Assembly: GCF_001403795.1 (NCBI RefSeq)
Contig: NZ_CXSU01000005.1
Span: forward strand, 249,244-313,243
DNA length: 64,000 nucleotides
Reading direction: 5' to 3'
Source: Jannaschia donghaensis
GTDB lineage: Bacteria; Pseudomonadota; Alphaproteobacteria; Rhodobacterales; Rhodobacteraceae
Position numbers and translations under genes: made by a program. Positions 16,470 to 26,550 of the stretch are shown here, one piece after another. The notes under the pieces were generated by a model that saw only the letters and a list, made by a program, of their open reading frames with translations, did not search any database and was not told the origin of the DNA. Numbering within the stretch: position 1 is the first letter of the stretch; every line of letters begins with the position of its first letter.

Positions 16470-18490
16470 TCCTCGTCGCCGATTGGTCGGCCAGCAGCGC
16501 GCGTGGCCCCGCGACACCGAAACCGGACGCGCTGTGGGTCTGCGCCGATCTGCACGGCGACCAAACCGTCGAATACTTCCGCACCCGCGCCGACGCGCTG
16601 GCCTTCATCGACGATTGGCTGGGGCGCGGGCACCGCACGCTTCTGGGGTTCGACTTCGCGATGGGCTGGCCCAGGGGCTTCGCCGAAACGCTGACCGGTC
16701 GGCCAAGCGCCATGGCCGTCTGGGACTGGCTTGCCACGCATATCACCGACGACGCGGCCAACACCAACAACCGTTTTCACGTGGCGGAGCGGATCAACCG
16801 TGCCTTTCCCGGCGTCGGGCCGCTGTGGGGGCGCCCCGCCAGCCACGATCACCCCGATCTGCCCGACAAGGGAACGGCCCGCACCGATCACGGCATCCCC
16901 GACCACCGCACCGTCGAAGGCTATGCGCCATCCGCGCAATCGGCGCTCAAGCTGTTCACCACCGGGTCGGTCGGGTCGCAGGCGTTGATGGGCTGCGCCG
17001 CCCTTCCTGCGCTGCGGGCCCGTCATCCGGATTTGCGGGTCTGGCCACAGGAAACCGGCTTTGCCCTTCCCGACACCGGCAACCTTCTGGTGGAAATCTA
17101 CCCCAGCCTGTTTGAACCCGCCCCCCATCCGATCAAGGACGCGGGGCAGGTCATCGCAACGGCGCAGGCCCTGCGCACCGCATCGCGCGATTGGTTCACC
17201 GCACCGTCCGTCGAAGCCGACGCCGACAGGATCGCGGTCGAAGAGGGGTGGATTCTGGGCGTCCTGCCCCCGTCCTCCTGTTTTGCACTGCCCGCCGGTA
17301 CCGACTGGACGCCGGTGGAGACCGCGCTTGAAACGCTGCGGACATCGTGCCCGGCGACCACGCACACCGAGACTCTGCCCATCGCCGAGGCTGCCAATCG
17401 CATCCTTGCCGCCGATCTTGTCGCCACCCGCTCCAACCCGCCCGCCGCCAACGCCGCCGTCGATGGATGGGCCTTTGCCCACGCCACGCTGCGCCCCGGT
17501 CCGATCCCGGTGCTGCCGGGTCGCGCCGCCGCCGGGGTCCGGTTCGATGGCCGCGTTCCGCCCGGTCACGCCCTGCGCATTCTGACGGGGGCCGAGGTTC
17601 CCGACGGCGCCGATACCGTCGCCTTGCAGGAGGATGCCACGCAGGACGGCACGGCCCTGACGTTGAAGGCCGTCCCCAAGGCCGGCGCGAACACCCGCGC
17701 CATGGGCGAAGACGTCCGCACGGGCACCGCCGTCTTGCCCCAGGGCACCATCCTGCGCCCCACCGACATCGCCGTCGCGATCGCCGCGGGCCACGGCACA
17801 CTGCCGGTGCGCAAACGGCTGCGCGTCGGCGTGCTGTCCACCGGCGACGAAATCACCGCCCCCGGCAGTGCGCATGGCATCCCGGACGTGAACCGTCCGA
17901 TGCTTCTGGCAATGTTGGACGATTGGGGAATGGACGCCGTCGATCTGGGGCACGCGCCCGACGATGCGGCGACACTGACGGCCATGCTCGACGCCGCCGA
18001 GACCCATGCCACTCTGACGTCGGGCGGGGCCAGTACGGGGGACGAGGATCATCTGTCCCGCCTGCTGCGCGACAGGGGCGGCGTCCACCACTGGCGCATC
18101 GCGATCAAGCCCGGTCGGCCGCTTGTGCTGGGCCACTGGAACGGCGTGCCGCTGTTCGGTCTGCCGGGCAATCCGGTCGCGGCATTCACCTGCGCCACCC
18201 TCTTTGCGCGTCCAGCCCTGCTTCAGATGGCGGGGGCGGGGTGGCGTGTGCCCGACACATTGGTCGTCCCGGCTGCCTTTTCCAAACGCAAGAAGGCGGG
18301 TCGAACGGAAGTCCTGCGCGCCCGTCTGCGCGGCGGCCAGGCAGAGGTCTTTCGCTCCGAAGGGTCGGGCCTCGTCTCGGGGCTGTCCTGGGCCGAGGGG
18401 TTCGTGATGCTGGACGAGGGTGCTGCCCAAATCGAACCGGGCGCGCCGGTCCGCTACCTCCCGTTCACAAGCCTCGGCCTCAAAGGTTAA
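16457..18490 (+). CDS. moeA: Fusion of an uncharacterised N-terminal domain with MoeA (molybdenum insertase)
   Basis: The protein has 677 residues, whereas MoeA alone has about 400. Residues from about 275 to the end match MoeA: IAEAANRILAADLVA, AVDGWAF, ILTGAEVPDGADTV, VGVLSTGDEI, the TSGGASTGDEDHL loop and FGLPGNPVAAF. MoeA inserts molybdate into adenylylated molybdopterin. The first ~275 residues are a separate domain starting LILVADWSASSARGP with a FDFAMGWPRGF segment. It has the general look of DUF429-type RNase H-fold proteins, but I cannot name it securely. It is the last gene of the cluster and overlaps mobB by 13 bases. Confidence 0.88.
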   Translation: MFDLILVADWSASSARGPATPKPDALWVCADLHGDQTVEYFRTRADALAFIDDWLGRGHRTLLGFDFAMGWPRGFAETLTGRPSAMAVWDWLATHITDDAANTNNRFHVAERINRAFPGVGPLWGRPASHDHPDLPDKGTARTDHGIPDHRTVEGYAPSAQSALKLFTTGSVGSQALMGCAALPALRARHPDLRVWPQETGFALPDTGNLLVEIYPSLFEPAPHPIKDAGQVIATAQALRTASRDWFTAPSVEADADRIAVEEGWILGVLPPSSCFALPAGTDWTPVETALETLRTSCPATTHTETLPIAEAANRILAADLVATRSNPPAANAAVDGWAFAHATLRPGPIPVLPGRAAAGVRFDGRVPPGHALRILTGAEVPDGADTVALQEDATQDGTALTLKAVPKAGANTRAMGEDVRTGTAVLPQGTILRPTDIAVAIAAGHGTLPVRKRLRVGVLSTGDEITAPGSAHGIPDVNRPMLLAMLDDWGMDAVDLGHAPDDAATLTAMLDAAETHATLTSGGASTGDEDHLSRLLRDRGGVHHWRIAIKPGRPLVLGHWNGVPLFGLPGNPVAAFTCATLFARPALLQMAGAGWRVPDTLVVPAAFSKRKKAGRTEVLRARLRGGQAEVFRSEGSGLVSGLSWAEGFVMLDEGAAQIEPGAPVRYLPFTSLGLKG

Positions 18491-18562
18491 TATCCGCTCT
18501 ATATCCGACGTGGATCACCCGTCGGTCCGCTGTGCGTTTGCGAACATCGGACTCCTGCCGAT

Positions 18563-19447
18563 CTAGCGGTCGATCCCGTTGGCCTTGGCGACGAAATCCA
18601 CCAGATGCGGCACGTAATCCTCCGACCCGTCGCCGCCGGTGTTCACCGCCATCGCATAGCTGTTCTTGACCGCCGATTGCACGGGGTTCATCACACCCGA
18701 TCCGTCCGCCATCGCCGACAGATAGGCCATGTCCTTGAGCGCGTTGGTCAAGGTGAACTTATGCGCCTCGCGGTTGCCCTCGACGGCGTAGCCCATGAAC
18801 GTTTGATAGAAGCCGCAGTCCATCCGGCTGCCGCGGATCACGCTGTCGAACATCGCCGTGCCCACGCCCGACTTTTCGGCCAGCGCCAGCGCTTCGGCAT
18901 AAAGCGCGCCGTAGCCCATCGCCAGGAAGTTATTGAGAAGCTTCATCTTGTGCCCCGCGCCCGGCCCGCCGACGCGGACGATCGTCTTGGCCCAGGCACC
19001 GATCACCGGCGCGGCCCGTGCGAAGACGTCCTCGCGCGCGCCGACCATTGCCGCCAGCTCTCCGGTGGCGGCCTGCGCGGGCGTGCCGCCCAGCGGCGCA
19101 TCGACCCAGTGCAGGCCCGCCGCCTCGACCCGGGCGGCCAGCATTTCGGTCGACACGGGGTTGGAGGTGGAGCAATCGACGATCACGCCGCCGGGCGCCA
19201 TGTTTGCGATCAGGGTGGCGACGATGCCTTCGACCTGCGGCGATCCGGGGGCGCAGATGTGGACGACATCCGATGCTTTGGCCAAGGCGTCCAGATCGTC
19301 CGCTTCGGTCGCCCCTTTCGACACTAGATCCTCGACCGGGCCGCGATTTTTGTGTGCGATCACGCACATTGGATAACCCGCCTGCATCAGGCTGGCCGCC
19401 ATGCCATGCCCCATCAAGCCGACGCCCACGAAACCGATCTTTTCCAA
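18563..19447 (-). CDS. NAD-binding 3-hydroxyisobutyrate dehydrogenase family oxidoreductase
   Basis: The 294-residue protein has the beta-hydroxyacid dehydrogenase fold. The Rossmann motif is GFVGVGLMGHGMAASL, the substrate loop is DAPLGGTPAQAATGEL, and the catalytic lysine is in AGHKMKLLNNFL. Relatives act on 3-hydroxyisobutyrate, tartronate semialdehyde or similar acids; the exact substrate is not deducible. The start appears to be TTG at 19447, with AGGGAGAG about 6 bases upstream. It lies 27 bases after the xylose-dehydrogenase-like gene and is probably co-transcribed with it, which suggests sugar-acid metabolism. Confidence 0.88.
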   Translation of the reverse strand: MEKIGFVGVGLMGHGMAASLMQAGYPMCVIAHKNRGPVEDLVSKGATEADDLDALAKASDVVHICAPGSPQVEGIVATLIANMAPGGVIVDCSTSNPVSTEMLAARVEAAGLHWVDAPLGGTPAQAATGELAAMVGAREDVFARAAPVIGAWAKTIVRVGGPGAGHKMKLLNNFLAMGYGALYAEALALAEKSGVGTAMFDSVIRGSRMDCGFYQTFMGYAVEGNREAHKFTLTNALKDMAYLSAMADGSGVMNPVQSAVKNSYAMAVNTGGDGSEDYVPHLVDFVAKANGIDR

Positions 19448-19474
19448 ATCACTCTCCCTTGTGCGGTGGGCGGA

Positions 19475-20227
19475 TCAGATCGATCCGGCTTCCACCATGT
19501 AATTGTTCGCGCTGCACATTTTCGCATCGTCGGAGGCCAGGAACAGGACCATCCGGGCAACATAGACCGGATCGATCAAATCGGGCAGGCATTGCGCCAG
19601 CCGGTGCGCCTCCAACGCTTCGGGCGTGGCCCAGAGGTCTTTTTGCCGGTCCGTCATGATCCAACCGGGAACGACGGTATTCACCCGGATCCGGTGCATC
19701 CCCAAATCCCGCGCCATCGTCCGCGTCAGCCCATGAACCGCCGCCTTGGCCGTTGCATATGCAGGGAAATTTCCGACCGTTTCCCACCAGGAATTGGACC
19801 CCATGTTCACGATCGACCCACCGCCCGCCGCGATCATGTCGGGGGCGACGGCTTGAATGGCGAAGAACATGTGCCGCAGGTTGGTGTTCATCCGTTCGTC
19901 CCAATAGGCGGGCGTCACATCCTTCCAATCGTGGCGGTCATCGCGTGCGGCATTGTTGATCAGCACGTCCGCCGGCCCGATCCGATCGCGAAGGGCAGCG
20001 AGGGCGGCCTGCATCGCTTCGACGTCGCGCAGATCGCAGACCTCGTGCGTGACGCCGTCGTGCGCGTTTGACACGGCCGCCGCACCGGTGGCGTCGATGT
20101 CCAGAAACCCCACCTGTGCGCCCTGCGCGGCGAAGGCCGCGACGATTTCCGCGCCGATGCCCGACGCGCCGCCGGTCATCACCACGGTCTTGTCGCGCAG
20201 GCTGGGATAGATTGCGAATTCGGTCAT
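19475..20227 (-). CDS. SDR dehydrogenase, D-xylose 1-dehydrogenase-like
   Basis: The 250-residue short-chain dehydrogenase carries TGGASGIG (NAD binding), NNAARDDRHDW, the catalytic serine in VNMGSNSWW and the YATAK active-site pair. From memory the closest characterised protein is Caulobacter XylB, which oxidises D-xylose to xylonolactone. Matching stretches include AIYPSL at the start, AYWDERMNTNLRHM and LASDDAKMCSANNYMVEAG. GGGAGGA lies before ATG 20227. It is the first gene of a two-gene minus-strand unit. Activity on a related aldose such as arabinose or galactose is possible. Confidence 0.87.
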   Translation of the reverse strand: MTEFAIYPSLRDKTVVMTGGASGIGAEIVAAFAAQGAQVGFLDIDATGAAAVSNAHDGVTHEVCDLRDVEAMQAALAALRDRIGPADVLINNAARDDRHDWKDVTPAYWDERMNTNLRHMFFAIQAVAPDMIAAGGGSIVNMGSNSWWETVGNFPAYATAKAAVHGLTRTMARDLGMHRIRVNTVVPGWIMTDRQKDLWATPEALEAHRLAQCLPDLIDPVYVARMVLFLASDDAKMCSANNYMVEAGSI

Positions 20228-20285
20228 GGCGTCCTCCCGACAGCGGTTGTGTCAAGCGGCGCGGGTCGTCGCAAGGGCGGTCGGA

Positions 20286-20711
20286 TCAGCGTTTGGCGCG
20301 CAGGCGAATGACGATATCAACCTTGGCGATATCCATGCCGTCGGGCGCGTCGGGCAGATTGACGATCTGCAGGGCCTCGCTGCCCGCATCCGACAGCCGG
20401 CCCTCGTCCTCCCAATAGAAATGGGGATGATCGTCGAGCTTGGTGTCGAAATAGCTGCCGGTGCCGTCGACCGTGATCTCCTGCACCAGGCCCGCATCGG
20501 TGAAGGCGCGCAGGGTATTGTATACGGTGGCGAGTGAAACCTTGTCGCCCGACGCACAGGCCGCATCATGCAGCCATTCCGCCGTCACGTGCCGGTCGCG
20601 CCCGTCGCCCACCAGAAGCGACGCAAGCAGAACCCGCTGCCGTGTGGGCCTCAGGTCTGCCCCGGCAAGCCATGCCTCGCCACGGGCCTTTGAAATTTCT
20701 GTGGTCGTCAT
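20286..20711 (-). CDS. irr: Fur family iron response regulator Irr
   Basis: The 141-residue Fur-family protein is placed next to fabA as in other Rhodobacteraceae and Rhizobiales, which identifies it as Irr rather than Fur. Features are LRPTRQRVLLASLL, the winged helix with LATVYNTLRAFTDAGLVQEI, and GSYFDTKLDDHPHFYWEDEG. In Bradyrhizobium Irr the corresponding segment has three adjacent histidines that bind heme; here it reads HPH. Irr represses iron-using genes when iron is short and is controlled by heme status. The start at 20711 gives no room for a ribosome binding site downstream of the best promoter (see separate entry). Confidence 0.9.
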   Translation of the reverse strand: MTTTEISKARGEAWLAGADLRPTRQRVLLASLLVGDGRDRHVTAEWLHDAACASGDKVSLATVYNTLRAFTDAGLVQEITVDGTGSYFDTKLDDHPHFYWEDEGRLSDAGSEALQIVNLPDAPDGMDIAKVDIVIRLRAKR

Positions 20712-20717
20712 GGGGGT

Positions 20718-20747
20718 AATATAGGGTCTTGTGCGACTGGTTTTCAA
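20718..20747 (-). promoter_or_regulatory. Strong sigma-70-type promoter directly before irr
   Basis: On the minus strand TTGAAA (20747-20742) is followed, after 17 bases, by CTATAT (20724-20719); read one base further, TATATT, the spacing is 18. Only six bases lie between the end of TATATT and the irr ATG at 20711, so the transcript would begin at or next to the start codon. This predicts a leaderless irr mRNA. The elements are clear in the sequence; their use is inferred. Confidence 0.55.
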
Positions 20748-20847
20748 ACGGATTCGCGCGGACGGCTTCGACGCCGTGGCAGCGCACGCAGGGTTGCGAC
20801 GTTGAAACATGGAGTGATAGGGGATCACGAAAGAAAAAGGGGGCGAC

Positions 20848-21357
20848 ATGAGCCAGTATCCGACGAGTTTCGACCGCGACGATTTGCTGAAATGCGCCCG
20901 GGGGGAGCTGTTCGGCGAAGGGAATGCGCAGTTGCCGGAACCGCCGATGCTGATGATGGATCGGATCACAGACATCTCGGGCGACGGCGGGCTGCACGGC
21001 AAGGGCCACGTGGTCGCCGAGTTCGACATCAAGCCCGACCTCTGGTTCTTCGACTGCCACTTTCCCGGCAATCCGATCATGCCCGGATGCCTTGGCCTGG
21101 ACGGTCTGTGGCAATTGACCGGCTTCAACCTCGGCTGGCGCGGCTGGCAGGGCCGCGGCTATGCGCTGGGGGTGGGCGAGGTGAAGCTGACCGGCATGGT
21201 CCGGCCAGACCGCAAGATGTTGACCTATAAGATCGATTTCACCAAGGCGCTGCAGACCCGCCGCCTGACCATGGGCGTCGCCGATGGCATCGTCGAGGCG
21301 GACGGCGAGGTGATCTATGTCGTCAAGGACATGAAGGTCGCCCTGTCCGAGAGCTGA
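20848..21357 (+). CDS. fabA: 3-hydroxydecanoyl-ACP dehydratase/isomerase FabA
   Basis: The 169-residue hotdog-fold enzyme dehydrates 3-hydroxydecanoyl-ACP and isomerises the product, which starts anaerobic unsaturated fatty acid synthesis. The catalytic His71 lies in [15 protein letters not shown] and Asp85 in LGLDGLWQ, as in E. coli FabA. AAAGGGGGCG precedes the ATG. It is divergent from irr and first in the fabA-fabB-fabI operon. A longer upstream frame is not supported. Confidence 0.98.
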   Translation: MSQYPTSFDRDDLLKCARGELFGEGNAQLPEPPMLMMDRITDISGDGGLHGKGHVVAEFDIKPDLWFFDCHFPGNPIMPGCLGLDGLWQLTGFNLGWRGWQGRGYALGVGEVKLTGMVRPDRKMLTYKIDFTKALQTRRLTMGVADGIVEADGEVIYVVKDMKVALSES

Positions 21358-21419
21358 TCTTCACAAACGCGCATCGGACACGCATGTCATGCGCGACAGA
21401 ATGAATTGAAGGAGCCGCC

Positions 21420-22648
<1,229 letters not shown>

Positions 22649-22652
<4 letters not shown>

Positions 22653-23437
22653 CCGCCTTGGACATGGCCGGTAAGCGCGGCCTGATCATGGGGGTCGCCA
22701 ACGAGCGGTCCATCGCCTGGGGCATCGCCAAGGCGCTGGCCGGGGCGGGGGCGGAGTTGGCGTTTACCTATCAGGGGGAGGCGTTCGGCAAGCGTCTGAC
22801 CCCGTTGGCCGAAAACATTGGGGCCACGACCTTGCTGGATGTCGATGTGACCGATGATGCGTCCCTGGATGCGGCGTTCGCGGAACTCGAAAAGGGTGGC
22901 AAGCTGGACTTCGTCGTCCACGCCATCGCGTTTTCGGACAAGTCGGAATTGACGGGACGGTTCGTCGATACCAGCCGCGCCAACTTCAAGCATTCACTCG
23001 ATATTTCCTGCTATTCCCTGATCGAGGTCGCGCGCCGCGCGGCCCCGCTGATGGCCGACGGCGGAACGATCTTGACGCTGACCTTCGATGGCTCGCAGCG
23101 GGTGATGCCGTTCTACAACGTGATGGGTGTCGCCAAGGCCGCGCTGGAGGCGACGGTCCGCTATCTGGCCTCCGACCTGGGGGCCGAGGGGATCCGGGTG
23201 AACGCCATCTCGCCCGGCCCGATGAAGACGCTGGCCGGGGCGGCGATCGGCGGCGCACGCAAGACATTTCGCCATGCGGAGACGAACGCACCGCTGCGCG
23301 CGAACGCGACTTTGGAGGCCGTCGGCGGAACGGCGCTGTACCTGTGTTCGGCCGCGGGTGCCTGTACCACAGGGGAAATCGTCCATGTGGACGGCGGATA
23401 TCACGTCATGGGAATGCCCCGGCCCGAAAACATTTGA
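22649..23437 (+). CDS. fabI: Enoyl-ACP reductase (NADH) FabI
   Basis: The 262-residue enzyme performs the last reduction of each fatty acid elongation cycle. [17 protein letters not shown] is the FabI nucleotide-binding signature. The catalytic YxxMxxxK motif is YNVMGVAK, and [15 protein letters not shown] follows. FabI is the target of triclosan. The GTG at 22649 overlaps the fabB stop; an in-frame ATG five codons later is an alternative start. It closes the fabA-fabB-fabI operon. Confidence 0.97.
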
Positions 23438-23608
23438 ACCGATCGGCCGTTTGCCGCCAGTATGGTTAACGGTAAGGGCGTTTGCGTATTTCCGTTTCGC
23501 CCCCGGCAACAAAACGGCATTTTTATGAAAATGATTCAGGCCCTTGGCCCTACCTTCGACGAAATCCGGTGCCATATCTCGGTGGTGACACTGACGCAGG
23601 CAAAACAA

Positions 23609-24043
23609 ATGATCGATCGGATCACCGGATTTGCACGGGAAGAACGGGGAGCCGTCTCGGTTGACTGGCTCGTCCTGACGGGTGTGCTGGTTGCGACCGG
23701 CATCGCAGTCGTCGGCACCGTTTCCGATGGCGTGGAAACCGCTGCGGTGGACACCGCTGAACAACTTCGCGGTCAGGTCATCCAGCGCAGTTTCGGCCCC
23801 GACAATTTGTGTTCGTCTGGCATCGATGGCCTACAAGCGCGCGAGACGGCCCGTGTCGCCGCCGGCGGAGCCGATGCGGTCGATGTCGAGAACTGGCTTT
23901 CCAGTTATGCGTCCAGCCTGAGCGATGCCGACCTCATCGCGGAGCGGGACCGGCTTGCCGACAGCGCATCGGGCAGTGGCTGGAGCCGTGACGACACGCT
24001 GCAGGGCCTGATCGAATGCGGCATGGCGCAGCGCGGCATCTGA
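23609..24043 (+). CDS. Flp-pilin-like small exported protein with extended C-terminus
   Basis: The 144-residue protein (start 23609) begins with a short charged leader (MIDRITGFAREERG) and a hydrophobic segment AVSVDWLVLTGVLVATGIAV. This resembles the prepilin-like N-terminus seen in many Rhodobacteraceae proteins, with cleavage expected after the glycine. The remaining ~100 residues form a soluble domain with two cysteines (DNLCSSG and IECGMAQ). The frame is open upstream with other ATGs (23462, 23525), but those add unrelated sequence. Two similar proteins are encoded at 47753 and 48469. The function is unknown; a minor pilin or surface role is inferred. Confidence 0.7.
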   Translation: MIDRITGFAREERGAVSVDWLVLTGVLVATGIAVVGTVSDGVETAAVDTAEQLRGQVIQRSFGPDNLCSSGIDGLQARETARVAAGGADAVDVENWLSSYASSLSDADLIAERDRLADSASGSGWSRDDTLQGLIECGMAQRGI

Positions 24044-24121
24044 CACGTTCGAAGGCGGGCTGTGGACGATGTCCGACCCCCGTGGCAGGATCGCCCCGAT
24101 CGACTTTCGGGGGAACGGATC

Positions 24122-24811
24122 ATGGCCATCGACACCTGCATCTTCGACGCCTACGGCACGTTGTTCGACGTGAACTCCGCCGCGCGTTTGGCGGCCGAGG
24201 ACGGGACGTTTCCGCAACTTGCCGACACATGGCAGCGCTTGGCCGCGGACTGGCGCGACAAGCAGCTGCAATATTCCTGGATCCGCGCGATCACCAAGGA
24301 ACACTGCGACTTCTGGCAGGTGACGCAGGCCGGCCTCGACTACGCCCTGGAGGCGTCGGGTCTGTCGGGTGACGACGCCCTGCGCGACCGCCTGCTCAAG
24401 CTCTATTGGGAATTGTCGGTCTATCCGGAAGTGCCGGATATGCTGGGGACGCTCAAGGATGCGGGCAAGGCCACCGGCATCCTGTCCAACGGCTCCCCCG
24501 AGATGTTGCAGGGGGCGGTGACGTCCGGCGGGGTGGGGCGACTTCTGGACCATGTGCTTTCCGTCGAAAGCGTCGGGGTCTTTAAACCCGACGCGCGCGT
24601 CTACGACATGGTGGGCCGGGCCTTCGGCTGCGAGGCGGGCAACGTCCTGTTCGTGTCGTCGAACGGTTGGGACGCGGCGGCGGCGACGGGATATGGGTTC
24701 ACCACCGTCTGGGTCAATCGTGGTGGTCTGCCGATGGACAATCTGCCGTGGACACCGGCGCATGTGCTGACCGATCTGACCGGCATCCCCGACCTGGTCG
24801 GGAGCCTTTAG
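24122..24811 (+). CDS. Haloacid dehalogenase type II family hydrolase
   Basis: The 229-residue HAD protein has nucleophile Asp9 in CIFDAYGTLFDVN, motif II Ser in ILSNGSPEML, the motif III lysine in GVFKPDARVY, and the SSNGWDAAAATGYGF segment of L-2-haloacid dehalogenases. Such enzymes hydrolyse 2-haloacids or act on related phosphate esters; the natural substrate is uncertain. The start at 24122 removes an unrelated upstream extension. It abuts the hydrolase gene that follows (next codon begins at 24812). Confidence 0.88.
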   Translation: MAIDTCIFDAYGTLFDVNSAARLAAEDGTFPQLADTWQRLAADWRDKQLQYSWIRAITKEHCDFWQVTQAGLDYALEASGLSGDDALRDRLLKLYWELSVYPEVPDMLGTLKDAGKATGILSNGSPEMLQGAVTSGGVGRLLDHVLSVESVGVFKPDARVYDMVGRAFGCEAGNVLFVSSNGWDAAAATGYGFTTVWVNRGGLPMDNLPWTPAHVLTDLTGIPDLVGSL

Positions 24812-25636
24812 ATGCCGGAGTACAAATCCTCGGACAACCTGCGCCTGTGGTACGAGGATCAGGGGGAGGGGCAGCCGCTGCTGTGCCTGTCGGGCCTGAC
24901 CCGCAACTCCACGGATTTCGATTACGTGCTGCCCTATCTGCTGGGTGAACACCGCGTCATCCGGCCCGATTACCGCGGTCGGGGCAAGTCGCAGCGATCG
25001 CCCGACTGGCGGACCTATACCATCCCGACCGAGGCGCGGGACGTGATCGAATTGCTCGACCACCTGGGCATCGACCGCGCGCCGATCATCGGCACGTCGC
25101 GGGGCGGACTGATCGCGATGGCCTTGGCGCTGATGGCCAAGGATCGTCTGGGCGGTTTGTGTCTGGTGGACATCGGCCCCGACATCGCGCCCGAGGGGAT
25201 GGACGTCATCAAGGACTACGTCGGGCAACCGCCCACGGCCCGCAACCTGGAGGAAGCCGCGCTGATGCGCGCGACCCTGATGACCGGCTTTGCCAATGTC
25301 CGGCCCGAGCGTTGGCGCGACGAGGTCGAAAGACACTACCGCGAAACGGACGAGGGTCTGGTCATCAATTACGACGCCAAGCTGCGCGATGCCGTGCTCG
25401 ACGCACTGGAGCAGCCCGCGCCGGACCTTTGGCCGCTGTTCGATGCGCTGGAAGGTTTGCCGCTGGCGTGCATCCGGGGGGCGAATTCCGACCTTCTGAC
25501 CCAAGTGACCCTGGCCGAGATGCAGCGCCGTCGCCCCGACATGATCGTGGCGAACGTGCCCGACCGGGGCCACGTGCCGTTCCTGGACGAAGCCGAAGCG
25601 TTGGAGGCCCTGAACGAATGGACGATGTTGATCTAG
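24812..25636 (+). CDS. Alpha/beta hydrolase
   Basis: The 274-residue alpha/beta-fold protein has the nucleophile elbow GTSRGGLIAM with Ser at about residue 95, an oxyanion LSGLTRNS segment near residue 30, and a catalytic His in VPDRGHVPFLDE near the C-terminus. It belongs to the large family of esterases and C-C hydrolases, and the substrate cannot be told. It starts immediately after the HAD gene and overlaps the following dehydratase gene by 19 bases, so the three are probably one operon. Confidence 0.88.
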   Translation: MPEYKSSDNLRLWYEDQGEGQPLLCLSGLTRNSTDFDYVLPYLLGEHRVIRPDYRGRGKSQRSPDWRTYTIPTEARDVIELLDHLGIDRAPIIGTSRGGLIAMALALMAKDRLGGLCLVDIGPDIAPEGMDVIKDYVGQPPTARNLEEAALMRATLMTGFANVRPERWRDEVERHYRETDEGLVINYDAKLRDAVLDALEQPAPDLWPLFDALEGLPLACIRGANSDLLTQVTLAEMQRRRPDMIVANVPDRGHVPFLDEAEALEALNEWTMLI

Positions 25637-26550
25637 ACGCCATCCGCGCCGCCGCTGGCCGGATCGCCGGACACGCGGTGCGCACGCCGTTGCTGAATGC
25701 GCCGACGCTGGACGCGGCGTTTGGGCGGCGGATCTACGTCAAGGCAGAGTGTCTGCAGCGGACCGGCAGTTTCAAGTTCCGCGGGGCTTATAACACGCTT
25801 TGCCAGATCGATGGCGACGTCGTCGCCTACTCCTCGGGCAACCACGCGCAGGGCGTGGCCCATGCCGCGCAGCTTCTGGGCAAGCGCGCGACGATCGTCA
25901 TGCCGTCCGACGCGCCTGCCGTGAAGGTCGCGAACACACGCGGCTATGGCGCAGAGGTTGTGCTTTATGATCGCGCCGGAGAGAGCCGGGAGGAGATCGG
26001 CGAGCGTCTGGTGTCCGAACGCGGGCTGACACTGGTGCGGCCCTATGATGACGTGCGCGTCATCGCAGGGCAGGGGACCTGCGGGCTGGAGATTGCCGAC
26101 GACCTGCCCGAAGATGTCACGGAGGTGATCGTCTGTTGCGGCGGTGGGGGGCTGACGTCGGGTGTGGCACTGGCGCTGGAGGTGCGGGCGACGGTCATTC
26201 CGGCGGAACCCGAGGGGTTCGACGACGTCGCGCGGTCGTTGCGCGCGGGCGCGCGTCAGACCAACGATGCGGCCACCGGCTCCCTGTGCGATGCGATCCT
26301 GACGCCGTCGCCCGGAGAGATCACGTTTCCCATCATGGCCCGCCTTTGCGCGCCCGGTCTGGTCGTCACCGACGCGGAGGCGTTGCGCGCCATGGCGCTG
26401 GCCTGGCAGCATCTGCGCATCGTGTTGGAGCCGGGCGGGGCGGCTGCGCTGGCGGCGGGATTGTTTCACCATGACGGGGACGTGGCCGTGGTGGCGTCGG
26501 GTGGAAACGTCGACGCTCAGGTGTTCAGGGAAGCCCTCAGCGATCTCTGA
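25618..26550 (+). CDS. PLP-dependent threonine/serine dehydratase
   Basis: The 310-residue fold type II enzyme has the PLP lysine at position 53 in RTGSFKFRGA, the YSSGNHAQGVA phosphate-facing loop and the glycine loop CCGGGGLTSG. It lacks the C-terminal ACT regulatory domain of biosynthetic IlvA, so it is a catabolic-type or 3-hydroxyaspartate/serine-type dehydratase. ATG 25618 lies within the end of the hydrolase gene. The last 34 bases overlap the convergent MFS gene. Confidence 0.9.
   Translation: MDDVDLDAIRAAAGRIAGHAVRTPLLNAPTLDAAFGRRIYVKAECLQRTGSFKFRGAYNTLCQIDGDVVAYSSGNHAQGVAHAAQLLGKRATIVMPSDAPAVKVANTRGYGAEVVLYDRAGESREEIGERLVSERGLTLVRPYDDVRVIAGQGTCGLEIADDLPEDVTEVIVCCGGGGLTSGVALALEVRATVIPAEPEGFDDVARSLRAGARQTNDAATGSLCDAILTPSPGEITFPIMARLCAPGLVVTDAEALRAMALAWQHLRIVLEPGGAAALAAGLFHHDGDVAVVASGGNVDAQVFREALSDL

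Noticed and set aside
16175-18430. 751-codon minus-strand frame
   Set aside because: It is opposite the MoeA fusion, mobB and the intervening overlap; it has Gly/Arg-rich shadow composition and no motifs.
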